A stretch of DNA of 27,366 nucleotides, from the IMG/VR virus record IMGVR_UViG_3300044616_001345, positions 1 through 27,366 of that record; one strand, 5' to 3'. The first letter of the stretch is position 1. Each line of letters starts with the position of its first letter. Origin of the DNA: a virus. This document shows, in pieces, positions 7,133 through 14,827 of the stretch. A model generated the notes under the pieces. It made no database searches, was not told where the DNA came from, and saw only the letters and a program-made list of their open reading frames with translations. The position numbers were made by a program, and so were the translations under genes.

Positions 7133-7471
7133 TTATCTTTCACTTTCGTTGTAAATATCCAATAAAGTATAAATTCCCGAATTTTCAGTATAGAACGGTA
7201 TTTTTATTATCAATCCCGCAGGAACATCCATACTGCCCTTTCCTAAATTATTAACTTTAGCAATAACAAACCACAAGTGCTCATCTCCATAATATTCTCT
7301 AGCAAGAATATCTAATCGGTCTCCTTCTTGTGATAATATCTGTGTATATTCAACATTTTCAAATGTTGGATAAAAAATTGTAGATAACCTACGAACATAT
7401 TTTATAGTATTATCAGATTCTATTTTTTTGGAATTTGATATTATTTTTGTATTTCCATATCTTTCGGACAT
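7133..7471 (-). CDS. gp53/LysM-like baseplate wedge protein
   Basis: A 112-residue protein with a single LysM-like module at about residues 46-95: E-G-D-R-L-D-I-L-A-R-E-Y-Y-G-D, then W-F-V-I-A-K-V-N-N-L, then P-A-G-L-I-I-K-I-P. T4 gp53 and the LysM proteins of other contractile systems bind the base of the inner tube and help link it to the wedges. T4 gp53 is 196 residues, so this is a minimal version holding little beyond the LysM core. It has a clear AGGA ribosome binding site 8 nt before the ATG and an ATATTTAT motif upstream. It sits between the giant repeat protein and the hub-like gene, as expected for a baseplate role. Confidence 0.75.
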   Translation of the reverse strand: MSERYGNTKIISNSKKIESDNTIKYVRRLSTIFYPTFENVEYTQILSQEGDRLDILAREYYGDEHLWFVIAKVNNLGKGSMDVPAGLIIKIPFYTENSGIYTLLDIYNESER

Positions 7472-7502
7472 ATTGTTTCCTATAACAATGAAGTTTGTTT
7501 AC

Positions 7503-7511
7503 AATAAATAT
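7503..7511 (-). promoter_or_regulatory. ATATTTAT(A/T) intergenic motif, copy 4 (gp53-like gene)
   Basis: The minus strand reads ATATTTATT, ending 31 nt before the ATG of the gp53-like gene and lying after the stop of the giant repeat gene. I saw no convincing hairpin in this 59-nt gap. Confidence 0.5.
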
Positions 7512-7530
7512 CTATGATAAAAATATAATC

Positions 7531-10500
7531 TTAATTTGTACCAAATCCCTGTAATTCACTTGCAGTTCTAAAAGAACCCTGCATTCCAGCGTTACCTCTA
7601 TTGCCTCCAGCTATTTTGCCGCCACCAATACTTGATGTTCCTGTACCTGATTTTTTACCTCGTTTTGTTCCGGTGCTCTTCCTTTGACCACTATTTCCGT
7701 CTCTATTGTTCGTGTCACTATTACCACCCCCCTTTCTATTAGATGTGTTGTTACCACTACCGCCTCCACCGTTTCCTCCATTATCTACACCACCACCTGC
7801 TCCACCGCCGGTATCTCCAGTTCCACCGTTATCAATAGCGCCTTCGGTTCCTCCACCTCCACCACTACCGCCACCGCTACCACCGCTACCACCGCCGGTA
7901 TCTGCACCTTCTCCTGTTCTACTTCCATCATTGTTTCCGTCTTCACCATTTCCCCTGTTTAAATTTTCATTTATTCTATTTTTAGATTTATTGTTATCAT
8001 CATCAACATTACCGCTAGGATCATAAGTTGTATCAAATGTCTTCAAGAAATTTACCTTAGACTTATCGGTTGGTTCCAATCCAGTTTCAATATCATTACC
8101 TGTATCGTCATATAATTGATACATTGTTCCACCCCATTCTGGTCTGTAAACACCAACTGGAGTATAACCAACACTAACTGTTATATGTTTTGGAAGTTGT
8201 AAAGCTCCGGGAGTAGAATAATTATCAGGTTTATCTTTAATTCTAGCACGTGATATATTTGCCCAATCCTCCGGCATATGTGCAATTTCCCAATTTGTTT
8301 GTGTATTATCGAATGTATATGATAAAGAATTTATGAATCCTGGCAACTTTCTATACAAATGGCCTATGTTCAATCTAATCACAGGTCCTTTCATCAAACC
8401 AGCTTTTGTATATTCTGGAGTAGTCCATGATGCCAAAAAGTTCAGTTTTCTCCACGATGCCTTCAATTCATCTCTGGATCCAATGTGTATAGTGAAATCA
8501 AATGTTATACCTCGTTCATACCCATCATAAACATACAATGGATCTCCTCTGCCCATATATTTTATAGGATTCCATTTTGGATTATGGTTATCGCTAATAT
8601 TTCCAAATGTTGCACGGAATGGAATCATTTCCGTACTATTTCCCTCACCCGCTTTTAAATTCAATCCTGTGAAATAAAATTCTATCAAATCTTTTGCACC
8701 TGCAATAGATTTATTTCCATATTTTCCAGTTTCATAAACCAAATCAGTTGTTATTGATTTATTAGATGATTTGTAATCTAATATTGCAATTCTATCTCCT
8801 CTAAATGTTCTCTCCTTTTTTATCTGTGGAATAGATGCTCCTGTATTTGGATCCTTTGCATATACAACATTTGAGCTGGCAACTCTTTCTCTGTCTGTAT
8901 TTCTATCACCCTGTTTTCCAAATCCGTGATATGTTTCAAGATTTCTATTTTTAAAATAACCGTCTGCAGCATTTGGATCATTTACAAATGCATTTGGGGT
9001 ATAACCGTCTGCTATCATTCTATCGTATAAATCAAATCTGAAATCGTTGAGATCACTTGATATACTATTTTGATATATTGTGGATGTGAGTCTAGTATTG
9101 TTCTTTCTTCGTATTAAATTACTATATGTTGCAGTTAAATATAGCTTTAATGCATCACCATTATCCCAATCCTCTTGTCTTCCAGCTTCGATTCCATCCA
9201 AATTAAAAGTCCCAGCATTATATGCATTCACTGCTCGCACATTTGAATTTATGGATTTTCTTGTTGGTTTGTACGGATTAATACCACGTAGTCTTGCCAA
9301 TGTTTCATTTGGCATTGATGACGATATACTTGTTATTGGTTTAGTTCCATTAGAATCTAATGGTCCATCTTCAAATATTGCAGATATTCCTCTAATATCA
9401 CCAAAAATTCTTCTATCAGTTTTTGAATAATTATCTAGCAATACATCTACATATTTATTTGGTTTATCTCCTGTTCTATCATAATGGTTGTAAAATTGAG
9501 TTCTTCTAGCACTATCAGGATAAGCAGGGTTCTTATTTGCTGCAACCATTGCTGAACCAAGATATGATAAAGTTCCACCTGCACCATACGAGTTTGATCC
9601 AGTTGCAGGTGTTGTAAATGTTGCATCAGCAAAGCCACTTGGTAAATTTGCGTCTGTGCTATAATATGTCAGATAAGGATGTCTTGCTCTTCTTATTTTT
9701 GTTCCGCCAATTCCAAGTGGTGCATTTGGTCCACCAAAGTTGGTTGATATTCTATGAATTTTGGAATGTCCCAAATATTCAGAAGTTTGAGTTCTTTCCG
9801 GATAAAGTGATCTAAAAGAATTTGGCAACAATTCTTTCATTAAACCAATCAATCTGCTATAATTAGTTTGTTGTCCATCACTCTTTGGTGTTTCTAATGT
9901 TTTAAAATAATTAACAACCGTATCATTTGGTGGACTTGATAGTTCACGATTTATAGTTGATATTTCATATTTGTTCAAAGATGCAGGATCTATTGCACCT
10001 AATATACTATGTCTTGGGATGTGTAAACCTATTGGTGATCCTGCAACATTTGCAATTAATGCAAGTGGATTGTATATTTGAGTTGGTGACATCCCAAATG
10101 TTGTGAAAAAATCTGTAACCGAACCTATGCCCCCACGTGGATTATAGTCTACATTTGGATTCATTAATTGTAAACCAACTTGTTTAGCAAGAAATAACAA
10201 ACCTTTTGCAGATAATAAGAATTTTCCAATACGAAATACATCTTGAACTATTCTTTCTGCAGCGGTTACTGCACCTCCTCTCACAAGACCTTCATCAAAT
10301 CCTATGCCGAATCCCCACCTTTGTCCTATATCACGTAACACATATGGTTGATCAAATCCAAAATCTTTATTGTAAGAATCGTCTCTTAAATTATATTTTG
10401 TATATTGTTGATCCAAGGGTGATGGTGAATTTTTAGTTATTGCCCATTTTGCTAAATAACCTTTGCTTTCCGTAACATCTTTCATTGTTCTGGCATATGG

Positions 10501-13500
10501 TTTGCCATAATAGCTAGATTCTGCCTTTATTTTAGATTCAGGAACTTGATTGGTTAATGATGCAAAAACAGTTGTATTTCCGGAAGACCATAATTTTTTA
10601 CCCAACCCATTTGGTGAATATTCTTCTCTTTGTTTTAAGAAAAGTCCACCGGAACTTCTTATTGTTTGTATTGCATTTCTTTGTATAGAATCAAAATCAT
10701 ACATCAAATCTGGATCTATTATTGGGTATAATGTTCCATCGTATGTGGTCATATTTACCATAAATCCAGCTTTCTTTTCTGGTTTAAAACCAAAAAAGTT
10801 AGTTAATGGTATTCCATTTACTTTTGATTTATTAGGTCCATTTTCAGTTGAATAAAAAGAAAATTCTGATTTTAAGTAATATTCATTTTTATCTATGAAA
10901 AATTTTCTAAATCCAGGTCTAGTTTTAGCAGTGGTTAAATTACCCAAATTTGTTATAGTAACTGGATTCATTGGGGTATTTGGTTTTACTAATACACCAA
11001 AATAACCAACTTCCGGAGCATTTTGACGATCACCTCTCCAACCAAAAAGTGTTGTATCTTTTTTATATTGAGATTGTAATAATCTTGTAAATGTAAAAAA
11101 CCCATCGGCATTAAAATTTGAAAAATAATCAACGTTTGGTGCATTTTGTCTAAATCCATCCCAATCAAATCTAGATGAATCTATTACATACTTTGAGTCA
11201 TATAACTGAGCAAATGTATGGAATCCATCTGTTGTGTATCTAAATGTAGAATCGAAATAATTTACAACAGGTGCATTTTGTCTAAACCCATCCCAATCAA
11301 ATCCAGATGATTCGGGTATGTACTTTGAATCCAACAATTGTGCAAAAGTATGAAACCCATCTTTTGTATTTTTCTTTGTCAAATCAAAATAATCTATTGC
11401 AGGTGCTTGATTACGAACACCATCCCAATCAAATCCAGATGATTCTTTTACATACTCACTTACTAATGGTATTGCAAATTTTGTAAAGCCAGATGCGTTT
11501 CCATTTGGGAAATAGTCTACAAAATTTTCTAATGATGTTCTTGGTGATCCATCCCAATCAAAACGAGATGATTCTTTTACATACTCACTTACTAATGGTA
11601 TTGCAAATTTTGTAAAGCCAGATGCATTTGTATTTGGAAAGTAATCTATAAAATTTTCTAATGATGTTCTTGGTGATCCATCCCAATCAAAACGAGATGA
11701 TTCCTTTACATATTCAGTCACCAATGGCAATGCAAATTTAGTAAATCCAGATGCATTTGTATTTGGAAAGTAATCTATAAAATTTTCTAATGATGTTCTT
11801 GGTGATCCATCCCAATCAAAACGAGATGATTCAGGAACATATTTGGTATCATATAACTGAGCAAATGTGTGGAATCCTGCAGTAGTTTTTTTAGTAGCAG
11901 TTAAATCAAAATAGTCTACAAATGGAGCAGATGATCTTGCACCATCCCAATCGAATTGGGAAGATTCTGGAACATATTTAGTATCGTACAATTGAGCAAA
12001 TGTGTGGAATCCAGTGGTTGTGTTTTTCTTTGTCAAATCAAAATAATCTATTGCAGGTGCTGATTGTCTATTTCCATCCCAATCGAATCCTGATGATTCT
12101 GGAATATATTTGGTATCGTACAATTGAGCAAATGTGTGGAATCCTGCAGTAGTAAATTTTGATATTAAATCGAAATAATTAACATTAGGTGCACTCTGTC
12201 TAAATCCATCCCAATCGAATCCTGATGATTCTGGAATATATTTCGTTTCCAGAAATGGAGCAAATGTATGAAAACCATCGGTTGTATTCTTTTTTGTTAA
12301 GTCAAAATAATTAACAGCGGGAGCACCACTTCTTACACCATCCCAGTCATATATTGACGATTCCGGAATATATTTTGTATCTTGATGTATTGCGAATGTA
12401 TGGAAACCAGCAGTTGTATTTTTCTTTGTCAAATCAAAATAATCTATTGCAGGTGCTTGATTACGAACACCATCCCAATCAAATTGAGAAGCATCTGGAA
12501 TATATTTCGTTTCCAGAAATGGAGCAAAAGTTTGAAAACCCGCAGTTGTATGTTGAGCGTTTAAATCAAAATAGTTTATAGCAGGAGCATCATTTCTAAA
12601 ACCGTCCCAATCGAATCCTGATGATTCTGGAATATATTTCGTTTCGAGAAATGGAGCAAATTTATGAAATCCAGCGGTTGTATATTTAGATGATAAATCA
12701 AAATAATTTATTTCTGGAGCAAGTTCTCTAGATCCATCCCAATCAAATCTGGATGAATCTGTAATATATTTTGTTTCCAAAAATGGAGCAAATGTATGAA
12801 ACCCCGCAGTTGTATTTGTACTGGTTAAATCAAAATAATTTACGAAAGGTGCTGCGTCACGAGTACCATCCCAATCAAATCCAGATGATTCTGGAATATA
12901 TTTGGTATCATATAACTGAGCAAATGTATGAAACCCCTCTGTTGAAAATTTTGATATTAAGTCAAAATAATTTACAAAAGGTGCAGATTGTCTTTTTCCA
13001 TCCCAATCAAATTCAGATGATTCCGGTACGTACTTTGTGTCTAATAATTGTGCAAATTTATGAAATCCTGCCTTTGTATATGTTTTAGTTATATCAAAAT
13101 AATTAACAACAGGTGCAGATTGTCTTTTACCATCCCAATTAAATTCAGAAGAATCCGTGTTATATTTTGTATCGTATAAACTTACAAGTCTGTTAAATCC
13201 AGATTTAGTGTATGTTTTCTTAACATCAAAAAAATCAACTTCGGGAGATGCATTTTTTTTACCAACCCAACCAAATGCAGATACATCCATTTTGTAATCG
13301 GTATCAATATGTCTTGTGAATGACTTGAATCCCTCTTTTGTAAATCTATTTTGTATATCAAAAAAATCTGTTTCTGGAATTTTAGCAAATCCATATTCAG
13401 ATGAATTTAAAACATATGCAGTTTTAAATTTTTCTGCAAATATATTAAATCCACTAGCATTTGTATCGCTGATAAAATTAACGGATGGTATAGATTTACC

Positions 13501-14775
13501 CTTCCAAACATAGTCCGAGTTTTGTTGGTATTCTGAATTTCCTTGTTGTACTTTAGCAGTAAATCCGGATGCATTGTTATTTTTAAAGAAATTTACTTCC
13601 TGTGTTCCAACAACACTATAATTCGATTTACCGGCATCCTCATTTCTTCCCGATGGATTTGTTTTACTGATTCTATCTAAATTCAAATCACTATTATCGT
13701 TTATTTGATTTGATAATAAATCATATCTTACGGTATCTACTATTTGTTCAGGTGTTAGTTTTGCCAATATAGAATTAGTATCGTATTTGGAAATTTTACC
13801 ATCTATGTTAAACTTTGAATTATCATTTAATTGAACCGATGACAAATCCATTTTAATTGGAACTATTCCTGGATCAGTAATTAATCCAGATAAAATACTT
13901 TCCGTATTTATATCAGGAGATTGATCATCTCTTTCAAAAAATAATTCAGAACGTTGTAGTGCTATATTAGGATTTACAACATTATTCAATGGTGAAAATA
14001 ATTCTTTATTTATTATCACCGATTGTTCGGAAATATTATTGAAAAGTTCAGGAGCAGTTGATGTATCTATATCTGGTATAGATATATTTCCAGTTGGAAG
14101 AACAATCCCTTTAGATTTTATTTCAATTGATTGCGATTTTCTATCTATAAATTGTTCAGTTTTTTCAATTTTAATATCAGGATTGATTATATTATTATCG
14201 TATTCAATATTTTGATTTATTTTTGGAGATGTTTGAGATCTATCTATTGATTGTTCGGGCACATTTGGATCGATTTCAGAAGAAAATTGCGTTTCTGAAC
14301 TTGCAAATCTTTTTATTTCAATATCAGATTTATTTAGTCTAGATACAAATTGCTCTTTCCGCAATTTTGATATTTCAGACATAATATCTTCTTCATAAAC
14401 ATCTATGATGTTCGATGATTCAAACTGATTATTTACTGGAGAAAGTTTTGATACACTATTTATCAAACCACTTTGAGATACTTTTTTTTGTATATCATCA
14501 AGTTTTGTCTGTCCTAATTTTTTTTCTAGTGCAGTATATTTCGTTGCAGGTTTTTTAATATCATCAAGTTTTGTCTTGTTCAATAGATTTTGTATAGGAG
14601 TAGTTTTCCACTCGCCAATAGTTGGTCTTAATTTTGATAATTTATCCGTAATTGGTTGTAATGTTGCAAAATTATTAGCACTTGTTGTTTTTGAAGCTTC
14701 TGGAGTATTCTTATCTTCTTTTGCAACAGTTTCACGAAATTTTGATAAATCTGATTTTAAATCTACTAATGACAT
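7531..14775 (-). CDS. Giant 2414-residue tail/baseplate protein with ~20 tandem 44-residue repeats
   Basis: Architecture, by residue. 1-130: charged, helical, with repeated K-L-D-D-I. About 165-310: three or four degenerate 34-36-residue repeats with N-P-D-I and Q-S motifs. About 380-1310: the main tandem array, with consensus F-D-W-D-G...A-P-x-V-N-Y-F-D-L...T-x-A-G-F-H-T-F-A...T-K-Y-I-P-E-S-S. About 1500-1540: an amphipathic stretch (F-L-L-S-A-K-G-L-L-F-L-A-K). About 2025-2215: a domain like tail-tube-cap/baseplate proteins (I-P-F-R-A-T-F-G-N-I-S-D, then R-G-I-T-F-D-F-T-I, then P-G-F-I-N-S-L-S-Y-T-F). About 2270-2414: glycine-rich disorder. The cap-like domain and the position between tape measure and gp53-like gene point to the tube end or baseplate. 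The array may form an extended rod or periphery; its function is unknown. A weak GGAAT precedes the ATG. T4 gp48 and gp54, the possible counterparts of the cap-like domain, are far smaller (about 320-364 residues). Confidence 0.7.
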   Translation of the reverse strand: MSLVDLKSDLSKFRETVAKEDKNTPEASKTTSANNFATLQPITDKLSKLRPTIGEWKTTPIQNLLNKTKLDDIKKPATKYTALEKKLGQTKLDDIQKKVSQSGLINSVSKLSPVNNQFESSNIIDVYEEDIMSEISKLRKEQFVSRLNKSDIEIKRFASSETQFSSEIDPNVPEQSIDRSQTSPKINQNIEYDNNIINPDIKIEKTEQFIDRKSQSIEIKSKGIVLPTGNISIPDIDTSTAPELFNNISEQSVIINKELFSPLNNVVNPNIALQRSELFFERDDQSPDINTESILSGLITDPGIVPIKMDLSSVQLNDNSKFNIDGKISKYDTNSILAKLTPEQIVDTVRYDLLSNQINDNSDLNLDRISKTNPSGRNEDAGKSNYSVVGTQEVNFFKNNNASGFTAKVQQGNSEYQQNSDYVWKGKSIPSVNFISDTNASGFNIFAEKFKTAYVLNSSEYGFAKIPETDFFDIQNRFTKEGFKSFTRHIDTDYKMDVSAFGWVGKKNASPEVDFFDVKKTYTKSGFNRLVSLYDTKYNTDSSEFNWDGKRQSAPVVNYFDITKTYTKAGFHKFAQLLDTKYVPESSEFDWDGKRQSAPFVNYFDLISKFSTEGFHTFAQLYDTKYIPESSGFDWDGTRDAAPFVNYFDLTSTNTTAGFHTFAPFLETKYITDSSRFDWDGSRELAPEINYFDLSSKYTTAGFHKFAPFLETKYIPESSGFDWDGFRNDAPAINYFDLNAQHTTAGFQTFAPFLETKYIPDASQFDWDGVRNQAPAIDYFDLTKKNTTAGFHTFAIHQDTKYIPESSIYDWDGVRSGAPAVNYFDLTKKNTTDGFHTFAPFLETKYIPESSGFDWDGFRQSAPNVNYFDLISKFTTAGFHTFAQLYDTKYIPESSGFDWDGNRQSAPAIDYFDLTKKNTTTGFHTFAQLYDTKYVPESSQFDWDGARSSAPFVDYFDLTATKKTTAGFHTFAQLYDTKYVPESSRFDWDGSPRTSLENFIDYFPNTNASGFTKFALPLVTEYVKESSRFDWDGSPRTSLENFIDYFPNTNASGFTKFAIPLVSEYVKESSRFDWDGSPRTSLENFVDYFPNGNASGFTKFAIPLVSEYVKESSGFDWDGVRNQAPAIDYFDLTKKNTKDGFHTFAQLLDSKYIPESSGFDWDGFRQNAPVVNYFDSTFRYTTDGFHTFAQLYDSKYVIDSSRFDWDGFRQNAPNVDYFSNFNADGFFTFTRLLQSQYKKDTTLFGWRGDRQNAPEVGYFGVLVKPNTPMNPVTITNLGNLTTAKTRPGFRKFFIDKNEYYLKSEFSFYSTENGPNKSKVNGIPLTNFFGFKPEKKAGFMVNMTTYDGTLYPIIDPDLMYDFDSIQRNAIQTIRSSGGLFLKQREEYSPNGLGKKLWSSGNTTVFASLTNQVPESKIKAESSYYGKPYARTMKDVTESKGYLAKWAITKNSPSPLDQQYTKYNLRDDSYNKDFGFDQPYVLRDIGQRWGFGIGFDEGLVRGGAVTAAERIVQDVFRIGKFLLSAKGLLFLAKQVGLQLMNPNVDYNPRGGIGSVTDFFTTFGMSPTQIYNPLALIANVAGSPIGLHIPRHSILGAIDPASLNKYEISTINRELSSPPNDTVVNYFKTLETPKSDGQQTNYSRLIGLMKELLPNSFRSLYPERTQTSEYLGHSKIHRISTNFGGPNAPLGIGGTKIRRARHPYLTYYSTDANLPSGFADATFTTPATGSNSYGAGGTLSYLGSAMVAANKNPAYPDSARRTQFYNHYDRTGDKPNKYVDVLLDNYSKTDRRIFGDIRGISAIFEDGPLDSNGTKPITSISSSMPNETLARLRGINPYKPTRKSINSNVRAVNAYNAGTFNLDGIEAGRQEDWDNGDALKLYLTATYSNLIRRKNNTRLTSTIYQNSISSDLNDFRFDLYDRMIADGYTPNAFVNDPNAADGYFKNRNLETYHGFGKQGDRNTDRERVASSNVVYAKDPNTGASIPQIKKERTFRGDRIAILDYKSSNKSITTDLVYETGKYGNKSIAGAKDLIEFYFTGLNLKAGEGNSTEMIPFRATFGNISDNHNPKWNPIKYMGRGDPLYVYDGYERGITFDFTIHIGSRDELKASWRKLNFLASWTTPEYTKAGLMKGPVIRLNIGHLYRKLPGFINSLSYTFDNTQTNWEIAHMPEDWANISRARIKDKPDNYSTPGALQLPKHITVSVGYTPVGVYRPEWGGTMYQLYDDTGNDIETGLEPTDKSKVNFLKTFDTTYDPSGNVDDDNNKSKNRINENLNRGNGEDGNNDGSRTGEGADTGGGSGGSGGGSGGGGGTEGAIDNGGTGDTGGGAGGGVDNGGNGGGGSGNNTSNRKGGGNSDTNNRDGNSGQRKSTGTKRGKKSGTGTSSIGGGKIAGGNRGNAGMQGSFRTASELQGFGTN
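7540..7960 (-). repeat. Glycine-rich low-complexity tail of the giant protein
   Basis: About 140 C-terminal codons encode mainly Gly, with Asn, Ser, Thr and Asp, including runs such as G-G-S-G-G-G-S-G-G-G-G-G. The final part turns basic (K-R-G-K-K-S-G-T-G-T). The plus strand of this stretch looks like a proline-rich ORF, which is only its reverse complement. A flexible or elastic linker or tail is the likely role. Confidence 0.8.
11030..13640 (-). repeat. Tandem 132-bp (44-residue) protein-coding repeats, about 20 copies
   Basis: The reverse complement of FDWDG (TCCATCCCAATC or near variants on the plus strand) recurs with anchors at 11156, 11288, 11420, 11549, 11678, 11807, 11942, 12074, 12206, 12338, 12470, 12602, 12734, 12866, 12998, 13130 and 13262. 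Degenerate copies lie at about 11033, 13391 and 13504. Spacing is 132 bp in most steps, 129 bp for the three S-P-R-T-S-L-E-N-F units, and 135 bp once. All are multiples of three. Outer copies are more diverged, and inner ones are more alike, which suggests growth by internal duplication. Confidence 0.95.
13860..14290 (-). repeat. Degenerate 34-36-residue repeats in the N-terminal part of the giant protein
   Basis: Three or four stretches share the order (N/D/I)-P-(D/N)-(I/V), a run of 10-12 residues with E-x-F-(I/F)-(D/E)-R, then Q-S-x-x-I. Examples begin near E-I-D-P-N-V, I-N-P-D-I-K, S-I-P-D-I-D and V-N-P-N-I-A. Similarity is weak and at protein level only, so this could be biased composition rather than true repeats. 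Confidence 0.4.
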
Positions 14776-14795
14776 TGTTTATTCCAATTATTTCC

Positions 14796-14819
14796 TATAA
14801 ATATGTGATAAGACATATT
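14796..14819 (-). promoter_or_regulatory. ATATTTATA motif, copy 5, overlapping a 7-bp hairpin (giant gene)
   Basis: The minus strand has AATATGT, loop CTTATC, then ACATATT (14819-14800). The motif ATATTTATA (14804-14796) begins in the 3' arm. It ends only 20 nt before the ATG of the giant gene, closer than the usual 31-36 nt. The hairpin is short and AT-rich, so termination here is doubtful. Confidence 0.45.
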
Positions 14820-14827
14820 ATAGTATT

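Noticed and set aside
7684-8026. Plus-strand proline- and threonine-rich open frames
   Set aside because: They are the reverse complement of the glycine-rich end of the giant protein and have no ribosome binding site or neighbours on that strand.
11030-13640. Regularly spaced repeats as a possible CRISPR array
   Set aside because: The spacing is 129-135 bp, the whole unit is conserved, length changes are multiples of three, and a single open frame runs through it.
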